Assembly: GCA_041397825.1 (NCBI GenBank)
Contig: JAWKVX010000002.1
Coordinates: 496,001 to 560,000 of the forward strand
DNA length: 64,000 nt
Source: JANNSX01 sp041397825
GTDB taxonomy: Bacteria > Pseudomonadota > Alphaproteobacteria > Rhizobiales > Hyphomicrobiaceae
Direction of reading: 5' to 3'
Shown here: positions 1 to 8,306 of the stretch, piece by piece
Numbering within the stretch: the first letter of the stretch is position 1
Layout: each line of letters begins with the position of its first letter
Position numbers and translations under genes: made by a program
The notes under the pieces: generated by a model
Told to the model about the DNA's origin: nothing
Seen by the model: only the letters and a program-made list of their open reading frames with translations
Database searches by the model: none

Positions 1-535
1 GGTCGAGGGACTGGACAAGAGTTTCGATGCCGTCGTCATGATCGGCTACCATGCGTCTGCCGGCAGCGAGGCGAATGCGCTTGCGCATACGCTTTCGGGC
101 AAAGCCGTCGACATGCGGCTGAACGGCGTGCGCGTGTCGGAAGCCGTGATGCATGCCTATGCGGCGGCGCTCGTCAAGGTGCCGCTCGCCTTCGTATCGG
201 GCGACGCGGGCTTGTGCGACGAGCTGAACGTCTTCAACCCGGCGATAGTGACGCTCGCCGTGAAGCGCGGCACGGGGGCTGCAACGAACACGATGACGCC
301 GGCCGGCGCCCGCGATGCCATACGCGAGGGCGTGACGTCGGCGCTACGGGGCGATCTGAAGCCATGCCTGGCCAAGCTGCCGGACACATTCTCGCTGGAG
401 ATCATCTATGGCGATCCCGTCACCGCTCACAAGATGAGCTTCTATCCGGGCATGGAGCACGCGGGCGAGCGCAAGGTGCGGCTTGGCACGGCAAGCTTCT
501 ACGAGGTGTTGCGAGCGTTGCAGTTCGTGGTCTGA
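1..535 (+). CDS. M55 family D-aminopeptidase (DppA-like), 5'-truncated by window edge
   Basis: The frame is open from base 2, reading LDKSFDAVVMIGYHA, so only the C-terminal 177 or so residues are present and the start lies upstream of the window. Recognisable DppA features are the GYHA segment, the HT pair, the MRLNG-x-x-x-SEA segment and VSGD, which in this zinc peptidase family surround the metal-binding and active-site residues. Family members cleave D-amino-acid-containing peptides and are often encoded beside dipeptide ABC transporters, which cannot be checked here. The stop is followed after 5 bp by a PhzF stump on the same strand, so a second gene of the transcription unit has been lost. 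Confidence 0.85.
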   Translation, partial: VEGLDKSFDAVVMIGYHASAGSEANALAHTLSGKAVDMRLNGVRVSEAVMHAYAAALVKVPLAFVSGDAGLCDELNVFNPAIVTLAVKRGTGAATNTMTPAGARDAIREGVTSALRGDLKPCLAKLPDTFSLEIIYGDPVTAHKMSFYPGMEHAGERKVRLGTASFYEVLRALQFVV

Positions 536-540
536 GGCGT

Positions 541-630
541 ATGGCTGCCGTTCCACTCCACATCATCGGCTCCTTTGCGGAGCACCCGTTCACGGGAAAC
601 CCCGCCGCGATCGTGCCGCTGGACGCATGA
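541..630 (+). pseudogene. Truncated PhzF-family isomerase/epimerase (N-terminal stump)
   Basis: A 29-codon open frame begins with ATG five bases after the peptidase stop. It reads HIIGSFAEHPFTGNPAAIV followed by PLDA and a stop. This matches the invariant PhzF N-terminus (V-x-x-F-x-x-x-P-F-x-GNPAAV), including the position of the catalytic-loop lead-in, but intact PhzF proteins are about 260-300 residues. No continuation is visible in any frame downstream, so the gene was cut by a deletion or rearrangement at about base 625. I regard it as non-functional. Confidence 0.7.
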
Positions 631-857
631 CATCTCCATGCGACTGCGCGATAGCGGTCCAACACCGTATTGAACGCGATTTGCCCATTGGGGTAAGTGC
701 GTACATCATCCGATGAGCAATGATGAACTTCACGGCCCAGCGGTATCAGCACCGTTCGGCGGAAGCGCCAATCGTGCAACATGAACGACCGGAACGCGCC
801 TTGCGGTCTGATCCATCGAGGTTCGATGCCCTCCGGCCGATCTTCGCAGGGTCGACT
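631..857. other. Gap between phzF stump and GNAT gene, nothing recognised
   Basis: About 230 bases with no recognisable gene. It begins at the break in the PhzF stump and ends at the stop of the GNAT gene on the opposite strand. A minus-strand reading frame crosses it but resembles no family I know. The abrupt loss of homology suggests a rearrangement junction. Confidence 0.4.
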
Positions 858-1355
858 TCAGCCGATCGGCTTCTCCAAGCCGATGAACTGCTCTGCGAAA
901 CCGAAGGACCTGTAGGCCGCCCGGGCCTCACCGTTCCGGGCAAGGACGGTGATGCGGAGCCAACGGGCTCCGGCTTCGCGCGCGATCCGCTCGCACTCGG
1001 CGAGCATGACCTTGCCGATACCCTGGCCGCGGCAAGCGCGCGTCACGGCAAGGTCGCCGACATAGGCGTAAGTGAACGGCACCTCGTCGATGGAGTCATC
1101 CTCGACGCGGCAGAGGATGGTCGCATAGGCGACGATCGCCCCCTCGCTTTCGGCGACCAGGATATGGCCGGAACTCTCGGCACACTGCTTCTCCAGCTCG
1201 GCAACATACCAGGTACCAATCGCCTCGACAGGTTTCATGCGGTCGTAGAGATGGCCCTCGTGCGCCTGCAGTTCGCGCACGAGGGCGAGTAGGGCGCTCT
1301 CATCGCGAGGAACATAGGTGCGAATGGTCAGGCCGGCCAGCATGACGCTCATCAT
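858..1355 (-). CDS. GNAT family N-acetyltransferase
   Basis: A single-domain GNAT protein of about 165 residues. The acetyl-CoA pyrophosphate-binding motif is clear: VGDLAVTRACRGQGIGKVML, followed by the characteristic helix and a C-terminal AAYRSFGF segment matching the usual N-x-x-A-x-x-x-Y-x-x-x-GF. The substrate cannot be deduced. The frame also allows a TTG 24 bases further upstream and an ATG four codons inside; I chose the ATG pair at 1355 because neither alternative has a better ribosome-binding site. It shares the strand with the TIR-like gene 50 bp upstream but need not be co-functional. Confidence 0.75.
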   Translation of the reverse strand: MMSVMLAGLTIRTYVPRDESALLALVRELQAHEGHLYDRMKPVEAIGTWYVAELEKQCAESSGHILVAESEGAIVAYATILCRVEDDSIDEVPFTYAYVGDLAVTRACRGQGIGKVMLAECERIAREAGARWLRITVLARNGEARAAYRSFGFAEQFIGLEKPIG

Positions 1356-1405
1356 GCGGAGGTACGAGCGAAGCGTCAATTTGGATGTTGCCAGGCGGGC
1401 GTCAC

Positions 1406-3406
1406 TCAGACGTCGCGCCGACCGAAGAGGCGGGCGAGAAATCCGGTTTTCCGCGGTTGGCCGGGGTCGAGCGGATCGATGGCGCCACCGAGCGAACCGG
1501 TTTCCGGGAGGAGGTGGACGCCGGGGTCGCGCGTGGAGCCGTTGAGGCCGGTCGACGAGGTGCGGCGATGGCTCCCGGCTGTCGCTGCGTCGGCCTCGAG
1601 CAGCATCGGCACCTCACCGTTTTCGGCGAAGACCCTCGGCGGCGCACGATCCGCCTCGATGACGAGCGGTGGCGGCTCTTCGTCGCCGTTTGGATCGGCG
1701 GCGGATGGCAACCGCTCGTCGTCGGGCTCCTTGAGCGCCTGCACGAGGCGGCGGACTGTCTCGCCGCCCTGGGGTGAGCAGGCGGATGTTGTTCGACGCC
1801 TGTCGGTTACGGCGGACGGAGGCACTGGCGGCAAGGTCGCCCCGATGTCGGCGATCTGGGCGTCGAGCGACACGAGATAGCGCGGCCAGAGCGTGCTGTC
1901 GGGCTCGCGCCTGCTGAGGCGGACGATGAGGGCCCGGCAAGAGTCGAGCCAGTGGAGCCCTTCGTCGGTCTTGCCGGCCGCCGCATAAGTGAGGCCGATC
2001 TTGGCGTGGGTGGCCGCAAGGTCGGCTTGCGCCTGTGCCGTCTGGGGCTCGGCATCGGCGAGATCCTGGAAGATCGCCCGTGCCGTCTCGAAGGCGGCGA
2101 GCGCGCGGTTCGTCTCGCCCTTGTGCGTGTGTAATTCGCCGGTCTCGAAGGCCGCGAGCGCCGTGTCCCGCCGTGCCTCCGGCGAGGGCCCAGAGGTGCC
2201 GTTTGGCTGGCCGGCGGGTGGCTTCGGTGTCGCGTTTTCCGGTTCGCGCCGAGCCACTTCCGGTGCTGGGGCTCGCGGTCGCGGGCTCCGGTCGCCGTGG
2301 GATTCGCTTTCGCCAGTCGCAAGAGCGGGTGCCAGGCGGCACTCGCCGAGATGCGCCCCGCACCGGCGCCAATCCTCGGCCTGACCCGCCTCCACGAGGA
2401 GGTCGCGAACGACACTCTGTAACATCGGGTAGACGGAGAAGGCGCGGGCCGAGGGGTGCCAGGCAACGAGGCCGAGGTCGGACAGCAATGTCAACGCCGA
2501 GCGAAGCAAGGCTTTGTCGGCAATGAAGGGCCTGATCTCGTCCGGGAACGACAAAGGCGAACCATCGAGCCATTCGCTCGCGACGAGCGGCGTCGGGGCA
2601 AAGGCAGCAAGGGCGAGGAGGCTCGTAGCGGCATGTCCACGCATCGCCGGCTCGTGCTCCACCAGCTCGAACGAGGTCAGCACGGCAGCGCGGTAGGATG
2701 CCGGATAGTGAGGGAAATCGGAGACCGGCTTTGTATGCTCGGCCAACGCCTCGAGATAGACGGCCGGATCGGCGTTCGGGCGTGCAGCGAGCAGCCGGGC
2801 CGCCAGCCGCAGTGAGGCCGGGTCGCTCGCCAGAGCCTCGGCCAGGGGAGCAAGCGCAGTCCGTCCCAGATCCGCTCGCTCCGATTCCGTAATGAGGAAG
2901 TCGACGGCCTCGGCCAGCGAAGGAGGACGGGGGTGCTTGGCGGGACGGCAATAGGGATCCGCCGCATCGCTCTGACTGAGGCCCAACGCCGCCAACACGA
3001 CATCTCGGAACGTCTGCTCGCGCGAGCCGTCATCCTCGATGGCGAGGATCGGCACGAGATCGACATAGGCCGTGGGCGCCAGGAAGGCCGGACACGCGAT
3101 GTCGGCGACGCGAAACGCAATCAGGCGGCCGCGCTCGTTTCCGGGGTCATCGGCGAGCGGGCGATGGTAGGCGTCGCGGCATTGTCTGGAGCCATGGAAG
3201 TCGTCCGAGACGAAGGCGATCGTCGTCGGCGGGTTTTCGTCGGACGAACCCTCGATCGTTGCACCGCTGCCATGTTGCCCCTGAACGCGACTCTCATGTC
3301 CGGCATCGCGGACAATCCGGTCGACCGCCAATGACACGTCGGCGTCGGCGCTGCTGCGTGCCAACAGGAACAGCCTTGAGACCGGTGTAACGCCACCGTC
3401 CGACAT
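1406..3406 (-). CDS. TIR-like / winged-helix / TPR protein of unknown function
   Basis: 666 residues. Residues about 10-142 resemble a TIR domain: a first strand (RLFLLARSSADADVS), a second block IAFVSDDFHGSRQCRDAY, and RLIAFRVAD followed by LAPTAYVDLV, a common pattern in bacterial TIR proteins. At the usual catalytic glutamate position after C-R-D (residue 79) there is alanine, so NADase activity is doubtful. Residues about 255-345 look like the winged-helix arm that follows NB-ARC domains, and about 410-495 are TPR-like (ALAAFETGELHTHKGE, then IGLTYAAAGKTDEGL). No Walker A motif separates them. The C-terminal 150 residues are low-complexity and probably disordered. Function unknown; signalling or defence scaffolding is speculation. 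Confidence 0.6.
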   Translation of the reverse strand: MSDGGVTPVSRLFLLARSSADADVSLAVDRIVRDAGHESRVQGQHGSGATIEGSSDENPPTTIAFVSDDFHGSRQCRDAYHRPLADDPGNERGRLIAFRVADIACPAFLAPTAYVDLVPILAIEDDGSREQTFRDVVLAALGLSQSDAADPYCRPAKHPRPPSLAEAVDFLITESERADLGRTALAPLAEALASDPASLRLAARLLAARPNADPAVYLEALAEHTKPVSDFPHYPASYRAAVLTSFELVEHEPAMRGHAATSLLALAAFAPTPLVASEWLDGSPLSFPDEIRPFIADKALLRSALTLLSDLGLVAWHPSARAFSVYPMLQSVVRDLLVEAGQAEDWRRCGAHLGECRLAPALATGESESHGDRSPRPRAPAPEVARREPENATPKPPAGQPNGTSGPSPEARRDTALAAFETGELHTHKGETNRALAAFETARAIFQDLADAEPQTAQAQADLAATHAKIGLTYAAAGKTDEGLHWLDSCRALIVRLSRREPDSTLWPRYLVSLDAQIADIGATLPPVPPSAVTDRRRTTSACSPQGGETVRRLVQALKEPDDERLPSAADPNGDEEPPPLVIEADRAPPRVFAENGEVPMLLEADAATAGSHRRTSSTGLNGSTRDPGVHLLPETGSLGGAIDPLDPGQPRKTGFLARLFGRRDV

Positions 3407-3489
3407 GCCGCGGACTCCCCGTACGTTCGAGGTGGGAGCTTACCAGCCCTATGGCGGCATTTGAAAGACGGCTCGACCTGAGAATAAGG

Positions 3490-3855
3490 CTAAATCAAGC
3501 CGTTGGCCGTGAATCGTGCAGTTAGGTCTTCCCGGTCATAAGGCTTCAGGATGTAGTCGTCGGCACCCGCGTCGAGCGCCCGCGAGATGTCCTCGACGTC
3601 GTTCTCCGAGGTACAATAGAACACGATCGGCGAATCGCCGCCAACCTCTTTGCGCAGCAAATATATGAAGTCCGCCGAGATCATGTTCGGCATCTGCCAA
3701 TCGAGCAGTATGAAATCCGGCATGGCGCGACGGCAGCGCTCGAGCGCCTCCTGTCCGTTCTCCGCCTCCGTCGAGGTGAAGTTCATCTCCTCGAGCAGGC
3801 GCTTGGTGACCCGACGAATAACGTCGCTGTCATCCACGACCAGACAATGCTTCAT
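3490..3855 (-). CDS. CheY-like single-domain response regulator
   Basis: A 121-residue protein consisting of a receiver domain only. Visible are the acidic pocket Asp8-Asp9 (LVVDDSD), the phosphoacceptor Asp52 (LLDWQMP), Thr82 (YCTSEND) and Lys104 (ILKPYD). With no output domain it must act by protein contact or as a phosphate shuttle. It lies 118 bp downstream of the ChpT-like phosphotransferase gene on the same strand, which suggests that the two exchange phosphate. An in-frame start four codons upstream (MRVTMKH) is possible. Confidence 0.88.
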   Translation of the reverse strand: MKHCLVVDDSDVIRRVTKRLLEEMNFTSTEAENGQEALERCRRAMPDFILLDWQMPNMISADFIYLLRKEVGGDSPIVFYCTSENDVEDISRALDAGADDYILKPYDREDLTARFTANGLI

Positions 3856-3973
3856 AGTAACCCTCAAGACAAAAATCCGACGGCCGCCCGAAAATGCACG
3901 ACCTTCCCAGCGTTGACGGGAGTGTCGGAGAGATCGGTTAATAACAATCTAAGGCTGTATGGCTCGATCGTAC

Positions 3974-4618
3974 TTAGTCGATCGGCGACGCGAGTAGAAC
4001 AACATCTGCGCCCGACATGGCAACCGAAAGGTGCATCTTTGCCGTTTCGGCCAACCGGCAGGTGTAATAGGGCTGGATCGACAGTGGATCGAGGCCGTTC
4101 TTGCGGGCGCCCGACAGGAAGTCGGGCAAGTGGGCTGGCAGCCGGGCCTTAGGCCCACTGCAGTGGACATGCAACTCCGGTCGCTCGAGCCGACCCTTGA
4201 GGGAGACCGCTATCTCGCCGCCGTGTGGCAAAGCGGTCTGGGCCACCGCGACCATGTTGAGCAGTAACTTCACGTAGTCCTTGGCCATATGCCCTGGCGG
4301 CACCTGCCAAGAGAGCCGCTGCTTACTGGTGCCGATGAAGCCGCGCGTTATGGCTTCCGCATTCGAAAGGTCGATGACGGCCCCGGCAGAGCCGGCGGCA
4401 CCGAAGGCAAAGCGCGCGAACTGCAACTTGGCCGAGGCCTGCTCGGTGAAGCTGCGAATGACGTCGAGCGCATAGGCGCGGCTGTCCTCGTCGCTGTCCT
4501 CGTCAAGGACCTCCAGCCCATTGTAGATCGCGCCGACCGGACCGATAACATCGTGGCAGATTTTGCTCGAGATGAGGGCAGCGAGCTCCAGGTCATCGAC
4601 CGAAACCGGATTGCTCAT
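3974..4618 (-). CDS. ChpT-like histidine phosphotransferase
   Basis: 214 residues. The N-terminal helical hairpin carries LAALISSKICHDVIGPVGA with His22 as the expected phosphorylated residue, followed by YNGLEVLDED; the rest is a degenerate GHKL-like domain. This matches the alphaproteobacterial ChpT family (DUF2328), which passes phosphate from hybrid kinases such as CckA to CtrA and CpdR. Whether this is the cell-cycle ChpT or a paralogue cannot be told here, since no ctrA or cckA is adjacent. The ATG at 4618 has a strong upstream AAGGGGGAAGG and begins exactly where family similarity starts; a longer frame upstream is not supported. Confidence 0.82.
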   Translation of the reverse strand: MSNPVSVDDLELAALISSKICHDVIGPVGAIYNGLEVLDEDSDEDSRAYALDVIRSFTEQASAKLQFARFAFGAAGSAGAVIDLSNAEAITRGFIGTSKQRLSWQVPPGHMAKDYVKLLLNMVAVAQTALPHGGEIAVSLKGRLERPELHVHCSGPKARLPAHLPDFLSGARKNGLDPLSIQPYYTCRLAETAKMHLSVAMSGADVVLLASPID

Positions 4619-4994
4619 GCCTTCCCCCTTCGGTTTGCGAACACCGGCGCCGCCGTGCCTGACCGGCACCCGATGACCCGAGGCGGGACAAGGATCGAGC
4701 CGCGCTAGAGAGGAGATACATGCTCGGCCTTTGGGTGCCAAGCATTGCCGTGGAAGCTCGTCAACACACTCTTATCGTTGAAGCTTTCCGATCACGGCTG
4801 CCCACCGATGGCCGGGTCACGGGCATCCGTCGAGCGAATCAGTCACAATCAACTCTGTCGGATGCGCGAAGCAGGTCATAGTTTCGTTGAATTTGCTCGG
4901 GAACATTTCCGCCGGATCGGTGCCGGTGCGTAGGCACATCGACTGGCCCAGAAGGCCTTGTTGCACCATGACGTCCCTTGAGAGACGGCCCAAC
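4619..4994. other. Divergent intergenic region between chpT-like and DUF1134 genes
   Basis: About 375 bases without a convincing gene. It must hold the promoters of the minus-strand chpT-like/receiver pair and of the plus-strand DUF1134 gene. I could not pick out confident -35/-10 pairs or an inverted repeat. Short frames in it show no recognisable similarity. Confidence 0.4.
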
Positions 4995-5855
4995 ATGAAA
5001 CGAATTCGAGACCTGATCTTGCCGGTGCTTTTCGGCAGCGCCGCGGTGGTTATCAGCCTGCCGGCGTCGGCGGAGGATCTGCCTTGGCTCAAGTCGTCGA
5101 GCAATGGCTATGAGCAGAACGGCAATCTCTACGAGCCGGACCCGTATGCGGCGCCACCGGCGTCGTCGGACTATGGCGACCCGGCCGACAGCGCTCCGGC
5201 CTACGAGCCGCCGTCTGACGATTATTCGAACGATGGTGATGATGCCTACCAGCCCCAGAAGAAAAAGAAATATGTTGCCCCAAGCTACAACGACCCCTAT
5301 CAGCCACCGTCCTACGACGGCGCCGGTCAAACCTACGACCCCGCGCCGCCGCCCTACGGTGCAGCCCAGGACGACACCTTTACGATCGACGAGATCAAGG
5401 GCGCCGGGCATCGCTTCTTCGGCCGTGTGACGGAAGGCCTCGCGAGCGTCATCGAATACGCTTTCCAGCAGAGTGGTCGGCCGAACGGCTACATTCTCGG
5501 TGAGGAGGGCGGTGGTGCGTTCGTCGCCGGCCTGCGCTATGGCGAAGGCACCCTGGTGACCCGCAATGCCGGTCAGCACAAGGTCTTCTGGCAAGGTCCA
5601 TCGGTCGGCTACGATTTTGGCGCCGAAGGATCCAAGACGATGATTTTGGTCTATAATCTGCACAGCCCGCAAGACATCTACTCGACCTTCGGCGGTGTCT
5701 CGGGTTCGGCCTATGTCGTCGGCGGTGTCGGCATCACATATATGAGCGACGAGCGGGTCACCTTGGCGCCCATTCGCGCAGGACTTGGGCTCAGGCTTGG
5801 CGCCAATGTGGGCTATCTCAAATACACGCAGGCGCCGACCTGGAACCCATTCTGA
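4995..5855 (+). CDS. DUF1134 family exported protein
   Basis: 286 residues with a cleavable signal peptide (residues 1 to about 26: MKRIRDL, hydrophobic core, ASA). A Pro/Tyr/Asp-rich low-complexity segment of about 100 residues contains a KKKKK-like basic patch. The C-terminal 160 residues are a DUF1134 domain, with AGHRFFGRVTEGLAS, NGYILGEEGGGAFV, LRYGEGTL, HKVFWQGPSVG and the ending LGANVGYLKYTQAPTWNPF. The family is widespread in alphaproteobacteria, presumably periplasmic or lipid-associated, with no firm function. A TTG start 36 codons upstream is possible, but the ATG at 4995 directly opens the signal peptide. Confidence 0.88.
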   Translation: MKRIRDLILPVLFGSAAVVISLPASAEDLPWLKSSSNGYEQNGNLYEPDPYAAPPASSDYGDPADSAPAYEPPSDDYSNDGDDAYQPQKKKKYVAPSYNDPYQPPSYDGAGQTYDPAPPPYGAAQDDTFTIDEIKGAGHRFFGRVTEGLASVIEYAFQQSGRPNGYILGEEGGGAFVAGLRYGEGTLVTRNAGQHKVFWQGPSVGYDFGAEGSKTMILVYNLHSPQDIYSTFGGVSGSAYVVGGVGITYMSDERVTLAPIRAGLGLRLGANVGYLKYTQAPTWNPF

Positions 5856-5953
5856 ATCTGCTCTAAGAGGGATGGGGGACTGGCTCGATCCCGAGAGGGA
5901 GCTGTCGAGCCTGAAGCGAATGCCGATCGGCGGGCAAGGGGGAGCCGGCATCC

Positions 5954-7492
5954 ATGATCGAGGCGGTCATGCTGGTCGTGCTGGGCTTCCTGGCCGCGAC
6001 GCTCGTGGCGTTGATCGCGGCGCCAGCCTTCTGGGCGCGCGCGGTCAGACTCACCAGCCAGCGCATCCGCAATTCGACCCCGATCAGCGAGGCGGAGATC
6101 CGCGCCGATAAGGATTTGATGCGGGCCGAGTACGCCGTCAAAGTGCATCAGCTCGAGCGCGAGATTGAGAAGGCCAAGCTCGGGGCACATCGCCAGTTCA
6201 TCGAGATCAATCGCCGTGATGCCGCGGTGACGCGGCTCGAAGGCGATCTGGCCAGGCTCACAACGGACCGCGACGAGCACTACAATGCCCGTCGGGTGCT
6301 GGAGCAGACCGTCAACGATCGGCTGCCTAAGCTCGAGAGCAGGCTCGAGGAAGCGCGACAACTCTTGCGGGCCCGGGATCAGGCCATCGGCGAGCTCAAC
6401 GAGGCGACGTCGCGCCAGGAGGCCAGCCTCGACGAGGCGCGGGGCATCAATGCACAGCTCGCAGGCGAGGTCGAGCGCCTCAAGGCCTATCTGTCGGATC
6501 TAGGCACCCGCGACCGGCGCCGGGCCGCGGACGTCGGCATCGAGACGGAATACGCCCTCAGAGCGGAGATGGAAGCCTTGCGCACGCGCTCGCGCGAGCA
6601 GGCTCAACTGATTGCCAGCTTTCAGTCTAGGCTGGGCGAGGCGGCACCCGAAAGTGCCGCCTTGGATCCGGCAAACGCCGATTTTGCCTCCTTGCATCTC
6701 AAGCTTGCCGAGCAGGCGGCCGAAATCGCACGGCTGGAGTCCCTTGTGGAGATGGGCACCAAATCGGCCGAGCCGGCTGCCGCCGAACCGGTCGTCGCTC
6801 CGACCCTCATGGAGAAGCTCAGGGTGACCGAGGCGCGGCTGCAGCGACAAACGGAGCAGACCGAGCAGATCCGGCGTGAGCTCGACCTGACGCGTCTTGG
6901 GGCCGACGCCGATCGCGACAGCCAGGTCCGCGAGTCACGGGCCTTGTTGAAGGCAAGGCTCGAGCGGATCACCAGCGAGCTCGAGCGGGAGCGCGATCTG
7001 ACCCAGCGGCTCAAGGCCGACCTGACGGCGGCGAACGAGCGGGCCGCCCGCCAGGCCGCCCAGCACATGGAAGAGATGCGTCGTCTCGGGGCTCGAACCT
7101 CGGCGACGCAGCGTCCGGCGTCGAGCGGCGGTGGCGGACTGGCGCTCCGGGCCTTGCGCGCGTCGCAGCCTGAGGACACGAGCATACCTGCACGTCCGAC
7201 GCAGGTTCTGACGGCATTCCGCGCACCGGCCTCGGTGCGGGTCCGTGAGCTTAACCGGGCGCTGTCGGCGGGCACTGCCGCCGCCGCGAGCGACACCGAG
7301 CCGGACGCGGAGTCCGAGGCGGACGCCACGCCGTCATCCGCGCTGGCCGTCGTCCAGGCAAGCGCCGTCAATGGCGGTACCGGGCCTGCCGCTGGCGAAG
7401 CGACGGAGACCGATCATTCGAGCGAGATCGAAGCAGGTGATGAAGACAGGCGCAGCCGATTGCTGGAGCGGCTCAGGAGCTATGAGGATTAA
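5954..7492 (+). CDS. Membrane-anchored coiled-coil protein, function unknown
   Basis: 512 residues. The first 30 form one transmembrane helix (MIEAVMLVVLGFLAATLVALI) followed by a basic stretch (RAVRLTSQRIRN), predicting an inner-membrane anchor with the body in the cytoplasm. Residues about 45-370 are almost continuous Glu/Arg/Leu/Ala-rich heptads typical of a long coiled coil. The last 130 residues are Pro/Ala/Ser/Asp-rich and probably disordered. Proteins with this anchor plus coiled coil occur across Rhizobiales without assigned function; a scaffolding or envelope-division role is a guess. Its last 20 bases overlap the end of the convergent methyltransferase gene. Confidence 0.75.
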   Translation: MIEAVMLVVLGFLAATLVALIAAPAFWARAVRLTSQRIRNSTPISEAEIRADKDLMRAEYAVKVHQLEREIEKAKLGAHRQFIEINRRDAAVTRLEGDLARLTTDRDEHYNARRVLEQTVNDRLPKLESRLEEARQLLRARDQAIGELNEATSRQEASLDEARGINAQLAGEVERLKAYLSDLGTRDRRRAADVGIETEYALRAEMEALRTRSREQAQLIASFQSRLGEAAPESAALDPANADFASLHLKLAEQAAEIARLESLVEMGTKSAEPAAAEPVVAPTLMEKLRVTEARLQRQTEQTEQIRRELDLTRLGADADRDSQVRESRALLKARLERITSELERERDLTQRLKADLTAANERAARQAAQHMEEMRRLGARTSATQRPASSGGGGLALRALRASQPEDTSIPARPTQVLTAFRAPASVRVRELNRALSAGTAAAASDTEPDAESEADATPSSALAVVQASAVNGGTGPAAGEATETDHSSEIEAGDEDRRSRLLERLRSYED

Positions 7493-8306
7493 GGTGCTGA
7501 TCTAGCCGCCGGCGTGCAATCGTCAGGCGCTCGTCGGGATTGAGGTTCCACGCTGCCGCAAGTCCGGCATCGACATCGAAAGCATTCCAGAGCGTAACGT
7601 CGAAACCCGATTCGCGTAGCCGCTCGTAGTAGTCGATACCATAGAGACGGACGTGATCGCGTTGCCCGAACAGGCGGATGCGCTCGGCCTCGTCCGTGAC
7701 GGTGGGATCTTCGCGCGTCTCGGCGAGTTTGCGGGCGAGCGGGACCTGGAGGATGGCTGCGCCGCCCGGTTTCAACATGCGGCACATCTCCCGCATCGCC
7801 CGGCGGTCATCGGGAATGTGCTCGAGAACGTGATTGCAGATGATCCAGTCGAAGCTCCCATCCGGGTAGGGTGAGTGCTGCAGGTCGAAGGATTGTAGGT
7901 TCTCCAGATGGCGGTAGCGCTGCCGGTCGAGGTCGGCCGGCACATAGTCCAGCGTCGGTGTGGACGCGAAGATGTCCGCCAACCCGAGCTCCGGGGCGAT
8001 GTGGAGGAGACGGCTCCGGGAGGTCAGCAGCTCCGTCTCGGTTCTCACGTAGAGATAGACCAGGCGAACGCGATCGTTGGCATGGCAGATCGGGCACTCG
8101 TCATTGGCTTTTCGCTGGCCGCCGACGACATCGAGCGCCCGCAAGACGGGATAGTCGTGCCCCTGCGCGAGGAGCCCCCGGACCTTGGCGCCGCAGATGA
8201 CGCACTGGGCACCGCTGCCTGAGTGGAGCGCGCGTTTCACCATCTGCAGCGCCGGCCTCGGCAGCGTATCGCGGACGGTGCCTTTGAGCTTGGCCATCAC
8301 AGTCAT
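7473..8306 (-). CDS. Class I SAM-dependent methyltransferase with N-terminal zinc ribbon
   Basis: 277 residues. An N-terminal Cys4 element (C-V-I-C about 55 residues before C-P-I-C-H) precedes a Rossmann methyltransferase core. That core has LLHIAPELGL as motif I, YVPADLD, a post-core FDWIICNHVLEHIPDDRRAMREM and the LKPGG turn. This architecture is common in surface-polysaccharide clusters, where the enzyme methylates a sugar or lipid carrier. The start ATG overlaps the stop of the upstream glycosyltransferase gene by four bases (ATGA), implying translational coupling. It converges on the coiled-coil gene, overlapping it by 20 bp. Confidence 0.85.
   Translation of the reverse strand: MTVMAKLKGTVRDTLPRPALQMVKRALHSGSGAQCVICGAKVRGLLAQGHDYPVLRALDVVGGQRKANDECPICHANDRVRLVYLYVRTETELLTSRSRLLHIAPELGLADIFASTPTLDYVPADLDRQRYRHLENLQSFDLQHSPYPDGSFDWIICNHVLEHIPDDRRAMREMCRMLKPGGAAILQVPLARKLAETREDPTVTDEAERIRLFGQRDHVRLYGIDYYERLRESGFDVTLWNAFDVDAGLAAAWNLNPDERLTIARRRLDQHLNPHSS

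Noticed and set aside
631..857. Possible coding remnant on the minus strand after the phzF stump
   Set aside because: The translation (for example VLIPLGREVHHCSSDDV) recalls no family, and there is no start or ribosome-binding site to support it.
1406..3406. Calling the TIR-like gene a member of a known defence system
   Set aside because: No partner gene is adjacent, the catalytic Glu is absent and the neighbours are housekeeping-like, so only the domain architecture is reported.
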